A DNA stretch of 57,133 nucleotides from Acidobacteriota bacterium (GTDB lineage Bacteria > Acidobacteriota > Blastocatellia > Pyrinomonadales > Pyrinomonadaceae): contig JAEZIT010000091.1 of the NCBI GenBank assembly GCA_023436495.1, positions 1-57,133 of the forward strand, read 5' to 3'. Under the pieces are notes generated by a model. The model was not told the DNA's origin. It was given only the letters and a program-made list of their open reading frames with translations, and did no database searches. The position numbers and the translations under genes were made by a program. The stretch's first letter is position 1. Each line of letters begins with the position of its first letter. Shown here in pieces: positions 46,130 to 55,226 of this stretch.

Positions 46130-47061
46130 TAAGTAGCAGCAGTTAGGTCATCCAGCAGCAACGCGGAAATCTGGCGGTTCGAGAGCCCCTCCGGAGATTT
46201 TCCGAACCTTACTAGCCGGCGCGATTCAGATGACCGCGAAGTATACAGGCACGTATACATAAGCCGGTCGTTCTTGCGAGCCTCACCGCCTTTATGAAAA
46301 CCGCGTGTGTCGGCGAAAATGATAGTGCCCGTGTTTCCGGTCGCACGTATCCAATCACGACGAGGAACCACGGCATTCATCTGTTCGTCGGTGCTGCGCC
46401 GCACGCCGCCCTCGAGAAAGTGTTCGGGTTCGCGCCCGCGAAGAGTCCCCTTCGGATGTGTTTGTGGAGCATACGTAAACGGGCCGGTGCCTTCATCGAC
46501 ATCGCGGAGATACATAAAGACCTTGAGGATGTATTTATCTTCGCGGTCATAATGCCAAAGCTGAGATTCGCGGGGAGCTCCTTGTGTGGCAAACGTCTTC
46601 CAGACATTGTAGTAGCGGAGCTTCACCCGCATTCCAAAATATGCGTCAGCAATGTCAAGGAATTTGTCCTGAAGCGCAAACCGCGCGAAGATACATTCAG
46701 GATTGAATTCTACTATGCTGCCAAGCATTTCGACGTTGAAGGTCTTTTCACCGATCACGTCTTGCTCGGCACTGGATTTCAAAGCCTCCAGCTCCTGATG
46801 ACGATCGATCAACATTTGATCGACGCGGCCGGAAAGCTCTGAATAGACCGCCGATCCGCCAAGAAGTTCGTCAGCGGACGTGATCGCGATGCCGTTTCGG
46901 TTCAGGTCTTTCAGGACCCGGCGGACGGTCGAATCGTTTAGCGACGGCGCGCCGCCAAGCCGATAGTCGATAGACGGTCCGAGATTCGACCCGTACCGCC
47001 AAAAGAATTCGAGCCGTTTCGTTTCACGGGCAAAGTTCCTGATTATGGCGCTCACGTTCAT
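46129..47061 (-). CDS. Phytanoyl-CoA dioxygenase (PhyH) family oxygenase
   Basis: Fe(II)/2-oxoglutarate oxygenase of 310 residues. The metal triad is H170-Y-D172 (LWHYDRED) and H256 (RGFHKGG), with R262 or R266 in the 2-oxoglutarate position. DVDEGTGPFTYAPQTHPKG is typical of PhyH. ATG 47061 lies 8 nt after the Wzt stop; an earlier in-frame ATG would sit inside that gene. In a glycan operon it probably hydroxylates a sugar, acyl or aminoacyl substituent; substrate unknown. A second PhyH gene is at 55227. Confidence 0.83.
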   Translation of the reverse strand: MNVSAIIRNFARETKRLEFFWRYGSNLGPSIDYRLGGAPSLNDSTVRRVLKDLNRNGIAITSADELLGGSAVYSELSGRVDQMLIDRHQELEALKSSAEQDVIGEKTFNVEMLGSIVEFNPECIFARFALQDKFLDIADAYFGMRVKLRYYNVWKTFATQGAPRESQLWHYDREDKYILKVFMYLRDVDEGTGPFTYAPQTHPKGTLRGREPEHFLEGGVRRSTDEQMNAVVPRRDWIRATGNTGTIIFADTRGFHKGGEARKNDRLMYTCLYTSRSSESRRLVRFGKSPEGLSNRQISALLLDDLTAAT

Positions 47062-47069
47062 ATACTGCT

Positions 47070-48356
47070 CTAGAAAACCGTGGAGTTTTCGATGAATGCC
47101 GTGGGGTTCGGCGCGGCTTCCGGTACGCGATCCGCAATTGACCATTCTACCGGCGGCAAAATTGTCGCGTATATCTTGCCCGCATACATCCCTGTATTGT
47201 CAGAGATGCTCACCACGAGGCGTTCCGAAACATATTTAGCCTGCCGAAAGTTGGCGCCGTCAGCAATAAATTTTAGATATAGCGTATAAACGCCGGGTTT
47301 TAGATACAGTGGAGGTACTGTCGCGGAAACGCGGTAAACGCCCGGATCGATCTGCGAGCGGCCGCGGTCCTTTAATCTCAAATAGTTATGGACGACCTGA
47401 TTGCCTTCAGCGTCCTCCATGATCAGATGAAGGACTGCGTGCGGATTGTTTTCGGTAAGCCGGAGATCCGCGGCAATCTTGAATGACTCGTCATTTCCCA
47501 CTTGGTCAGGGCTGTCCGAAGTGGAATTCAGCCGGATCTTTATCCAGCCCTGGTGGCTCGATCCGGAATGGTCTTCCTCATGGGCATTGAGAACATTTCG
47601 ACTGTAATGACGGATGCCGTCAACGACAGAGCCGCTAAAATCTACTTTGCCGTGTTTTAGCACGATTGACGTTTTGCACAACTCCTTAACTGAACCGAGG
47701 TTATGGCTGACGAAAAGAACGGTGCGGCCTTGGCCGGCCACATTTTCCATTTTGTTCAGGCATTTCCGCTGAAATTCCATGTCACCCACCGCGAGCACCT
47801 CATCTACCAGCAGGATCTCCGGTTCTAGATGCGCTGCGACGGCAAACGCAAGACGCAGGTGCATGCCGCTTGAATAATGTTTTACCGGCGTATCGATAAA
47901 ACGCGCGACACCGGCGAAGTCGACGATCTCGTCAAATCGATTTTTGATATCATCCCGGGACATGCCCATTATGGCTCCGCTGAGGAGAATATTCTCGCGT
48001 CCTGAAAGCTCAAGGTGGAATCCGGTCCCCACCTCTAGCAGCGAGCCTACGCGGCCGTAAATATCAGCATAGCCGGCAGTTGGTTCAGTGATGCGTGAAA
48101 GGATCTTTAAAAGCGTGCTTTTTCCGGCTCCGTTGTGGCCGAGGATGCCAAGCACCTCGCCGTGCCCAACCTCGAATGAAACGTCTTTCAGCGCCCAAAA
48201 ATATGCAGGATCTGTACCGGCCTGTTTTTTCCTTAATATCGTCGATGGACGCAGCCGGTGCATCAGTGATTCGCCAAGCATTCTGTATGCCGGCTGCGAT
48301 GCCTGTATCCGGTATTGTTTAGAAAGCGATTTGACTCGTATTGCTGTGTTGCTCAG
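47070..48356 (-). CDS. wzt: Wzt-type polysaccharide ABC transporter ATPase with C-terminal glycan-binding domain (CTG start)
   Basis: About 428 residues from a CTG at 48356. The ABC domain has Walker A GHNGAGKST (73-81), the Wzt-type signature HYSSGM, Walker B ILLVDE and the switch SHN. About 275-415 form the Wzt_C-like sandwich that recognises the exported chain. The first ATG (48281) would remove a conserved first strand: the 25 codons ahead encode TAIRVKSLSKQYRI, the normal Wzt opening. In that frame the TAG of the upstream gene blocks further extension, and no ATG, GTG or TTG lies between. AGGAG sits 6 nt before the CTG. No permease partner is in the window. Confidence 0.85.
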   Translation of the reverse strand: MSNTAIRVKSLSKQYRIQASQPAYRMLGESLMHRLRPSTILRKKQAGTDPAYFWALKDVSFEVGHGEVLGILGHNGAGKSTLLKILSRITEPTAGYADIYGRVGSLLEVGTGFHLELSGRENILLSGAIMGMSRDDIKNRFDEIVDFAGVARFIDTPVKHYSSGMHLRLAFAVAAHLEPEILLVDEVLAVGDMEFQRKCLNKMENVAGQGRTVLFVSHNLGSVKELCKTSIVLKHGKVDFSGSVVDGIRHYSRNVLNAHEEDHSGSSHQGWIKIRLNSTSDSPDQVGNDESFKIAADLRLTENNPHAVLHLIMEDAEGNQVVHNYLRLKDRGRSQIDPGVYRVSATVPPLYLKPGVYTLYLKFIADGANFRQAKYVSERLVVSISDNTGMYAGKIYATILPPVEWSIADRVPEAAPNPTAFIENSTVF

Positions 48357-48362
48357 ATCGTT

Positions 48363-48367
48363 CTCCT
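48363..48367 (-). promoter_or_regulatory. Ribosome binding site AGGAG that fixes the CTG start of wzt
   Basis: AGGAG (minus strand, 48367-48363) overlaps the upstream TAG stop and stands exactly 6 nt before CTG 48356. No comparable site precedes ATG 48281. This is the main evidence for non-canonical initiation. Confidence 0.7.
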
Positions 48368-50087
48368 AATTCTCGGCAGCGAGCCCGAGGTTGATCCACT
48401 GCCAGATATAAAAGCTATTATCGCCGCCGCCCGAAAGGTACTTCCCCCACTCCCGGCGGACGGCTTTGGCGTCAAGCCATGAACCGCCGTAGGATGCGAG
48501 GCCAGCCTCGATACGATCGTCTGCCCAGCCGGCAAGCTCGCCGCGAAGCCACTCACGCTGCGGTGTTTGGACCGGACGCTTGGGAGCGAGCGCGATGCCG
48601 TCAGGAACGAGCGATCTGCCGATCCGCCGAAGCAGATGTTTGCCTACGCCGTCTTTTATCTTTCGTTCTTCGGGCTGGCGAAACGCCAGCTCGAAAAGTC
48701 GATGATCGAGGAAGGGTTCGCGAAGTTCGGTCGACGCGCGCATAGAGACTCGGTCGTTGTAGCGCATCGCCCGTGGGATTTTGGTCAAAGTTGTGTCGCG
48801 ATACTGTAGATTCCGAAGGCGATCACTAAACCGATCTGGCATTAGCGGCTTCTCAGCGATTGAGCGGAAATCAGGCACGAGACATTCTGGCCTGAGCGGC
48901 GAGGCGGACACGCCCTGGACAACCGGAGCGCTCCCGTTACCGTTTCGATAATAATCGTAACCGGCCCACTGCTCGTCCATTCCGTTGCCGTCGAGTAGCA
49001 CGATCGATCCGTTCTCGCGCGCGTTGGTAAACAGTTTTGCATAAGCAAGCGTCGGTATGCCTCCGAATGGTTCGTCCTGGTGATGCTGGACCGAAGCCGC
49101 CAGACCGGGCACTTCGTCAGGCCGCAGTTCAGAAACGAACAGCGGATGCTGCGTCCGCCGAAGCATTTCGCGAACCCACGGGACTTCATCGTAGCGGTCA
49201 TCGCCTGTCGTAAACGTATAAGCGGCGACATCCGCGCCTTCCTTTTCGATGGCGTGAACTACGCCTAAAAGTGTAGAAGAGTCGAGTCCGCCACTAAGAT
49301 TGATACCGACGGGAACGTCGGACCGGAACCTTAACCGGACGCTGTCTAGCAGCAAATCTCGATATTCTTCTTCAACTATGTCTGCTCGGCGCTCGTCCGT
49401 TTCATCGCTAACGCGATCGGCAAGATCGTACCATTTGCGAATTTCTACACGACCGTCTTTCCAAGTCAGATATTCCCCGGCCCCGAGTGCATTTACGCCC
49501 TGCCAAAATGTGTTTGGTGCATCGTCGGTTAGCCCGGAAGCCAAATAGCGTGCCCAGGCAGACGGCTCAGGTTTACGGTCGATGCCTCCCGCATGTAACG
49601 CTTTGATCTCGCTGCCGAGAAATAGTGTCCCGTCCGGCTTGCGGTGGTAGTACATCGGTTTCACGCCGAAGCGATCACGGGCGACGAACGCCGTTCTGTC
49701 GCGCTTATTCCAGATCACGAATGCGAACATACCGATCAATCTATCGAGAGCTGCGGGACCCCATTTGATGTAACTATTCAGCAGTACCTCAGTATCAGTG
49801 CGGGTTTGGAACGTGAATTCGGATTCGAGTTCACGCCGCAGTTCGAGGTAGTTATAGATCTCGCCATTCAGTGCGATGACGTAGTTACCGTCCGTACTCA
49901 CGATCGGCTGCCTGCCCGCTTCGCTTAAGTCAATTATGCTCAGGCGGTTGTGAGCAATGCCGCATTGGCCATTTTCATCGAAATAAAGATCGGATGCGTC
50001 AGGGCCGCGATGTCTGATCGACGAATGCATCGAAGGGAGTCGGCTTTGTTCAAACCCGCCGCCGAACATTGCAGTTATTCCGCACAT
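48366..50087 (-). CDS. asnB: Glutamine-hydrolysing asparagine synthase, first copy
   Basis: AsnB-type amidotransferase of 573 residues. ATG 50087 gives MCGITAMF with the Cys2 nucleophile at its required place; upstream in-frame starts would bury it. RHRGPDASDL, IALNGEIYNY and the PP-loop SGGLDSS are intact, and FLDHRLFELAF is in the synthetase domain. It starts 4 nt after the NRPS stop, so the two are probably co-translated. It may amidate a glycan or NRPS-derived carboxylate rather than serve housekeeping asparagine synthesis; that is inference. It ends 9 nt before the wzt CTG. Confidence 0.9.
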   Translation of the reverse strand: MCGITAMFGGGFEQSRLPSMHSSIRHRGPDASDLYFDENGQCGIAHNRLSIIDLSEAGRQPIVSTDGNYVIALNGEIYNYLELRRELESEFTFQTRTDTEVLLNSYIKWGPAALDRLIGMFAFVIWNKRDRTAFVARDRFGVKPMYYHRKPDGTLFLGSEIKALHAGGIDRKPEPSAWARYLASGLTDDAPNTFWQGVNALGAGEYLTWKDGRVEIRKWYDLADRVSDETDERRADIVEEEYRDLLLDSVRLRFRSDVPVGINLSGGLDSSTLLGVVHAIEKEGADVAAYTFTTGDDRYDEVPWVREMLRRTQHPLFVSELRPDEVPGLAASVQHHQDEPFGGIPTLAYAKLFTNARENGSIVLLDGNGMDEQWAGYDYYRNGNGSAPVVQGVSASPLRPECLVPDFRSIAEKPLMPDRFSDRLRNLQYRDTTLTKIPRAMRYNDRVSMRASTELREPFLDHRLFELAFRQPEERKIKDGVGKHLLRRIGRSLVPDGIALAPKRPVQTPQREWLRGELAGWADDRIEAGLASYGGSWLDAKAVRREWGKYLSGGGDNSFYIWQWINLGLAAEN

Positions 50088-50091
50088 AGAT

Positions 50092-53000
50092 CTACGCCGC
50101 CTTCGAGAAAGCGTTACTCTGAGGCAGGGAAGCCGAAAGAGCTTCAGCCAAGCCGTTTGCATACGGAAATACGGTGAGCGCGCCGTGCGTTCCACGAACT
50201 TCCGTTACTCTGATAACGCCGCCTGTGAACGTTGACCAACCAAGCTCAGGTTCGAATTCGGCATCAGTGGGTTGTATCCGGGCACGATAGATCGTCAGTT
50301 CACCGTGATACCGACGCGGCTGGTACGAGTTCATTGCTTTCTGGATCGCTGAATGATTCCGCTGCAGATCGATGGGCAGATCGCGGCCTGTCGCTTTTGC
50401 GTATTCGACCGCAAATTGGTTCGCCTCCCATATCTTTTGACGTTTTTGTCGTTCCTGTATCTTCTTGAACATTCCGCCGATAAATCTCGCCTTTGGGCCG
50501 ATTCCCCGGATCAAACCGATCTGCTCGCGGGTTCGTAAAGCTCGGCCGGCAATGGAGCTGAATTTCTGAATAACAGGATGCTTAGCCCGCAGCTTGGGAT
50601 ATCCCGGGGCAAAAGTATCGAAGAGTGCAAGCAGCGAAACGGCCTCACCGGAGTCCTCGAGAAGGCACGCCATTTCATATGCTACAAGGCCGCCAAATGA
50701 CGATCCGCAAAGCAAATAAGGGCCGGCCGGCTGAACTGTCCGGATCTCCGCAAGGTATGCCATCGCCATATCTTCGACATTGTCGTGCGCTGTCTCCGAT
50801 TTATCTGCGACGCCGCGTGCCTGCAATCCGTAAACAGGCTGGTTATCGGGCAACTCACTTGCCAGATCGCGATAGAAAAGTACGTTACCGCCAGCAGCAT
50901 GCATACAGAATAACGGCGTGTTCGACCCGCCGGTTTTAAGAGGAACGAGATATTTGAGCTCTATATTTCCCGAATCATTGTCCAGCACAGCGGCCATTTT
51001 TTCTATGGTTGGCGTTTCGATCAGCGCCGTCAGCGGCAGGTGTTTACCGAACATGTCTTCTACATCGACAAACAGGCTCACGGCTTGGAGCGAATCTCCG
51101 CCGAGACGAAAAAAGTTGTCCGACACACTCACTTCGGGTAGTTTCAATATTCGCTGCCAGATCTCGGCAAGCTTAGTCTCGACCGAGTTTCTGGGAGCGA
51201 TGAAGTCTCGACTTCGAGTGACGGCCGCCGTAGACGGCGGGGGTAAGGCTTTGCGGTCGATCTTTCCGTTTGGAGTAAGAGGCAGGTCGTCGAGTTCGAC
51301 GAACGCAGCCGGGATCATATGATCGGGCAGCTTCTGTTTAAGAAGATCTCGGATCTCGTCGGGACGGATCGGCTGTGCTAGCACATAATAGGCCGCCAAC
51401 CGCTTCTCTCCAGAAGCAGCTTCGTGCGTCGTGACTACTGCTTTCCCTATTGATGGATGAGCTAAAAGGCAGGATTCGATTTCTCCGAGCTCGATACGAA
51501 ATCCGCGTATCTTGACTTGATTGTCGATACGGCCGAGATACTCGATCTCGCCAGATGGAAGATATCGAACCAAATCGCCAGTTTTGTATAACCGTCGTGT
51601 GCCGCAATCGAAGGGATCATTTATAAATCGTTCTGCCGTTAACTCGGGGCGGTTTAGATAGCCCCGGGCGAGGCCGTCGCCGCCGAGATACAATTCGCCC
51701 GCAATACCGATCGGAACCGGTTTCATGTATCTGTCAAGAATATATGCCTGTGTATTGGAGATCGGTCGTCCGATCGTTGGTCCGTCCAAATTCCTCAAGG
51801 CGTAGGTTGAGTAGGTCGTGTCTTCGGACGGACCATATAGGTCGAAAACCTCACGTATATTTTCAACATCGTAAATCTGTCGCACAAGTGCCGATTTGAG
51901 TGGCTCACCAGCCAGGTTAACGGTTCGAACCGATGATGGAATGCCATTCATGCGAAGTAGTTCGGTGATCGCTGAAGGAACGGTATTAATCAGTGTGACC
52001 TCATTCTTGCTTGGGGCTTCTGGAAGGTAAAGCACATTCTCAACCAAGATGACCGTCCCGCCGCCCGACAATGGCGCGAATATTTCGAATATAGATAAGT
52101 CGAAACAGACCGATGTCGAGGCAAGGACGCCTCTGAGTTGATCGATAGTGAAAGTTGAAAGTGCCCATGAAAGGAACGCTACCACGCTGCGGTGTTCGAT
52201 AGCGACGCCTTTAGGCCGGCCGGTTGATCCGGACGTGTAAATTACGTAGGCAAGGTTATTTTGCAATATCGGAGCCACAAGGTTTTCAGCAAGCTGGCCC
52301 TCGATATCAAATCGATCTCTTTCGATGCATACGACGTTGGCGGGCACCGGGCCAACATCCTCGAGGAATTTCTGCTGAGTTAAAATAACGGCCGTCTTCG
52401 AATCTTTCAAAGTATATTGAAGTCGTTCTTTTGGATATGCAGGATCGAGCGGGACATAAGCCCCACCGGCTTTAAGTACCGCCATGATCCCTACGATCAG
52501 ATCGATCGAACGCCCAAGACAAACGCCCACCAAAGTTTCCGCTTCAACGCCTAAATTTCTTAGATGGGTTGCGAGGCGATTTGCCCGCCGGTTCAGTTCG
52601 CTATAAGTAATACGGTGCTCACCGAATATTACGGCTGTCGCTTCGGGCGTTCTTTCGACCTGCTCCTCGAATAATTGATGAATACACTTATCGCTCGGGT
52701 ATTGAACTCGAGTGCTGTTCCATTCGACCAGAATCTTATGCTGCTGTGTCTCGTTCAACAGCGAATGTTCGGCGATGGGCTTGTCATTGTCGCTGACAAG
52801 GCTTTTTAGGAATGTGTTGAAATGTTCGGTTAGACGGGCGATGTCGTCGCTACTGACTCGACTTCGGTCAAAGATCCAATACTGTTTGCTTCCAACGCTT
52901 GAGATTGCGAGTGTCAGTTCATTTCCTGTCGCCGGCCGGACGCACTCCGGTCGGTGAGATACCGCAACTCCGACAGGGAGGGTAAAACCGGCCGCTCCAG

Positions 53001-54453
53001 AATCCGACCGCAGCGGCGGATACCGCGCGATCATGTCGGAAGCGAAGGTCTTATGTTCCTTCACGGTTTCAACTTCGATATCAATATCTTTCAAAAGCCG
53101 GGCGAAGTTCTGCCGGCAGTCGATATCGAATCTTGCGGGCACGTAGCGGGCGAATAGATCATTCAAGCCGGCGGACCGGTTTTCCGACTCCGCGTCCATA
53201 TAGCCGATATCAAATCTTTCAACACTATTAATCCGCGCGAGAAATGCAACATAAGCCGATATTAGGAATCGGATTCTTTCTGGTGGCGAGATGCTGTCCA
53301 AATGGTCGGAAACTTCAGAAGATATACGCATTGGGACAGTAGTATGCTCTGTCGAATATTCTGCTACGGCGTTTGCAAACGGTGCAACAAGCGGTTCCAG
53401 GGAAGATAGCCTCTCAGCCCAAAATGCTTCATGTTTACACGTCCATGCATACAAGGTGTCGATTTGCTGAAGCGTGTCTCCGTCTATAAACGATAATTGA
53501 AAGCCCCTTTTCAGTTCATATATTTCTGTTAGCTCAGAAATCGCGACCGGCCAGCCGTCCAGCCGAGACAGCCGGTGAATTATTAATTCCCAATCGGCCG
53601 TCGAGACTTGAATATGATTCATACCCAGTCCGCTGACGACTCCCGGCGGGCAGGAAGCTGCGGCGCCTGAGATTTCGGCGTCTTGAACTATGAAGCATTC
53701 ATTTCCAAGAAAGATCTTTGCTGCGCCGAGCGGATTCGGGTGATCTCCGAAATTCAAAGCCCGCACCAACGCTGAAATTTCACACGCGGGTTTGTTCCAC
53801 GAGATCAGCGAGCCGTTAGGCGGGCGTTTGAACCGTGCGAAGAAAGTGCGTTCCTCGAGGTTCTGCCGACGGGACGTCAATGTTCCTTCAGAGAGGTCGT
53901 CGACCAACTCGCCGAATGCTTCGATCGCGGCTTCGTAGCATTTTGTGTTTAGCGAGAACGCCGTGTCACTGTCGACAACATCGATGTGTCGCTGTTTAAG
54001 AATATCGCCGGCGTCGACCCTATCCGTGATCAAATGCCACGTGATCCCATGTGTCTTTTCGCCGTTCAACAGCGCCCATGAAGTTGCGTGCGTTCCGGCG
54101 TATCGAGGCAAAGGTGCATCATGGTAATTTATCGCAGATCCGCGAGCTAGTGCCAGAATTTCCGGACGAAGAATATACTCGTTTACAATGCTGAAAAGAT
54201 GATCGAATGGTTCTTGGATCTGATCCACGAGGCCGGCACCAGGATCGAAAGATGAAATTCCATTGTTCACAGCCCATCTTTGCAGCTTCGGATCGGAAGT
54301 TGCGATTCCTTTGATTTCATGGCCTGCGCGCAATAGGATTTCGGCACAGTTTATGGGCAATGTGCCGCAGCCGATTATGATGCAGCTAAATGTATTTTTT
54401 GTCTCGACGGGCATTTGTGAGTAGTAAAAATCGGCAGCTTTGCATAGGCTCAA
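50092..54453 (-). CDS. Single-module NRPS: formyltransferase - partial C - A - PCP - TE
   Basis: Protein of 1453 residues. Residues 20-320 are a formyltransferase domain with N109, H111 (NYHDAPLP) and D147 (RVDAGD) in place. About 330-560 look like the C-terminal half of a condensation domain, with no HHxxxDG. About 585-1075 are adenylation: YTSGSTGRPKG, LYGPSE, YKTGD, lid K1064. Reading by eye the specificity residues are D785, L786, F789, T824, N846, A848, L872, T880, Y881, K1064, which resembles an alanine-type code as I recall it. PCP: S1121 in LGGDSL. TE: S1252 in GSSFGG. The start is TTG; ATG 54414 is an alternative. It suggests N-formyl-aminoacyl production or transfer for the glycan. 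Confidence 0.9.
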   Translation of the reverse strand: MSLCKAADFYYSQMPVETKNTFSCIIIGCGTLPINCAEILLRAGHEIKGIATSDPKLQRWAVNNGISSFDPGAGLVDQIQEPFDHLFSIVNEYILRPEILALARGSAINYHDAPLPRYAGTHATSWALLNGEKTHGITWHLITDRVDAGDILKQRHIDVVDSDTAFSLNTKCYEAAIEAFGELVDDLSEGTLTSRRQNLEERTFFARFKRPPNGSLISWNKPACEISALVRALNFGDHPNPLGAAKIFLGNECFIVQDAEISGAAASCPPGVVSGLGMNHIQVSTADWELIIHRLSRLDGWPVAISELTEIYELKRGFQLSFIDGDTLQQIDTLYAWTCKHEAFWAERLSSLEPLVAPFANAVAEYSTEHTTVPMRISSEVSDHLDSISPPERIRFLISAYVAFLARINSVERFDIGYMDAESENRSAGLNDLFARYVPARFDIDCRQNFARLLKDIDIEVETVKEHKTFASDMIARYPPLRSDSGAAGFTLPVGVAVSHRPECVRPATGNELTLAISSVGSKQYWIFDRSRVSSDDIARLTEHFNTFLKSLVSDNDKPIAEHSLLNETQQHKILVEWNSTRVQYPSDKCIHQLFEEQVERTPEATAVIFGEHRITYSELNRRANRLATHLRNLGVEAETLVGVCLGRSIDLIVGIMAVLKAGGAYVPLDPAYPKERLQYTLKDSKTAVILTQQKFLEDVGPVPANVVCIERDRFDIEGQLAENLVAPILQNNLAYVIYTSGSTGRPKGVAIEHRSVVAFLSWALSTFTIDQLRGVLASTSVCFDLSIFEIFAPLSGGGTVILVENVLYLPEAPSKNEVTLINTVPSAITELLRMNGIPSSVRTVNLAGEPLKSALVRQIYDVENIREVFDLYGPSEDTTYSTYALRNLDGPTIGRPISNTQAYILDRYMKPVPIGIAGELYLGGDGLARGYLNRPELTAERFINDPFDCGTRRLYKTGDLVRYLPSGEIEYLGRIDNQVKIRGFRIELGEIESCLLAHPSIGKAVVTTHEAASGEKRLAAYYVLAQPIRPDEIRDLLKQKLPDHMIPAAFVELDDLPLTPNGKIDRKALPPPSTAAVTRSRDFIAPRNSVETKLAEIWQRILKLPEVSVSDNFFRLGGDSLQAVSLFVDVEDMFGKHLPLTALIETPTIEKMAAVLDNDSGNIELKYLVPLKTGGSNTPLFCMHAAGGNVLFYRDLASELPDNQPVYGLQARGVADKSETAHDNVEDMAMAYLAEIRTVQPAGPYLLCGSSFGGLVAYEMACLLEDSGEAVSLLALFDTFAPGYPKLRAKHPVIQKFSSIAGRALRTREQIGLIRGIGPKARFIGGMFKKIQERQKRQKIWEANQFAVEYAKATGRDLPIDLQRNHSAIQKAMNSYQPRRYHGELTIYRARIQPTDAEFEPELGWSTFTGGVIRVTEVRGTHGALTVFPYANGLAEALSASLPQSNAFSKAA

Positions 54454-54503
54454 TCCTGCTTATTTGCAGTCCCAACGTGGGTTATTTATCTCAAAGGCCG
54501 AAA

Positions 54504-55220
54504 TCATCTGTCCTGGGCGACGTGAGCATCGCTTCGCCGTATGCGAACTTCTACCGCCTGCCAATCATCTTCACCATCGATATTGACACTGTATAGCGGG
54601 TCGATCGGATAACCGACGATACGGCTGCCATACAGGCTGTTCATCCCCATTATCACGTCTGTCCGCGTAATATATACAGATCCATCGCGGTGGAACGCAG
54701 CGGGTAGATCCTGTCGCCGGGTAACCGGTTCGATGTCGCCTGAAGCTAGCGTCATCCCACCGTTGTCATCGCCCAAGAACACCCATTTGGGATTGTATTC
54801 GTGCGGTACGGGAAGAACACTAATGACGCTGTCTGCCCCCGAGCGTTCAAGAAGCAAAATGCATTCATCGATATCTTCGGCCCGCCGCAGCGGGTTCGTC
54901 GGCTGAAGCAGGCAAACCGCGTCGAATTCCTCCCCTGACCTTTTCAAGACAGTGAGTGCGTGCTGAATTACCGGGAGCGTCGGCGTCGAGTCTTCCGCAA
55001 GTTCTGGCGGACGCATGAAAGGAACCTCCAGGCCAAGCCCGCGTCCGATCCATGCGATCTCTTCGTCCTCTGTGCTGAGGATGACCTTGGACAGCCGTCG
55101 AGCCGCCAGTGCAGTATCGGCGGTATAAGCCAAAAGCGGCCTGCCGTTTAACATCTTGATGTTCTTGCGTGAAACACCTTTCGAACCACCGCGCGCGGGT
55201 ATAAGGCCAAGTATTTTCAT
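54504..55220 (-). CDS. neuA: Acylneuraminate cytidylyltransferase (CMP-nonulosonate synthase)
   Basis: Protein of 238 residues with the signature LIPARGGSKGVSRKNIKMLNG-type start (residues 5-25), STEDEEIA, LLQPTNPLR and NIDGEDDWQAVE. It activates a nonulosonic acid (neuraminate, legionaminate or pseudaminate class) with CTP. The exact sugar is not decided by sequence. It lies between the PhyH oxygenase (6-nt gap) and the NRPS (50-nt gap). With NeuC upstream it implies nonulosonic acid in the polymer; a NeuB-type synthase is not in the window. Confidence 0.9.
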   Translation of the reverse strand: MKILGLIPARGGSKGVSRKNIKMLNGRPLLAYTADTALAARRLSKVILSTEDEEIAWIGRGLGLEVPFMRPPELAEDSTPTLPVIQHALTVLKRSGEEFDAVCLLQPTNPLRRAEDIDECILLLERSGADSVISVLPVPHEYNPKWVFLGDDNGGMTLASGDIEPVTRRQDLPAAFHRDGSVYITRTDVIMGMNSLYGSRIVGYPIDPLYSVNIDGEDDWQAVEVRIRRSDAHVAQDR

Positions 55221-55226
55221 TATTGC

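Noticed and set aside
50088..50195. Longer start for the asparagine synthase at 48366
   Set aside because: The glutaminase nucleophile must be residue 2 after Met removal; only ATG 50087 gives MCGI.
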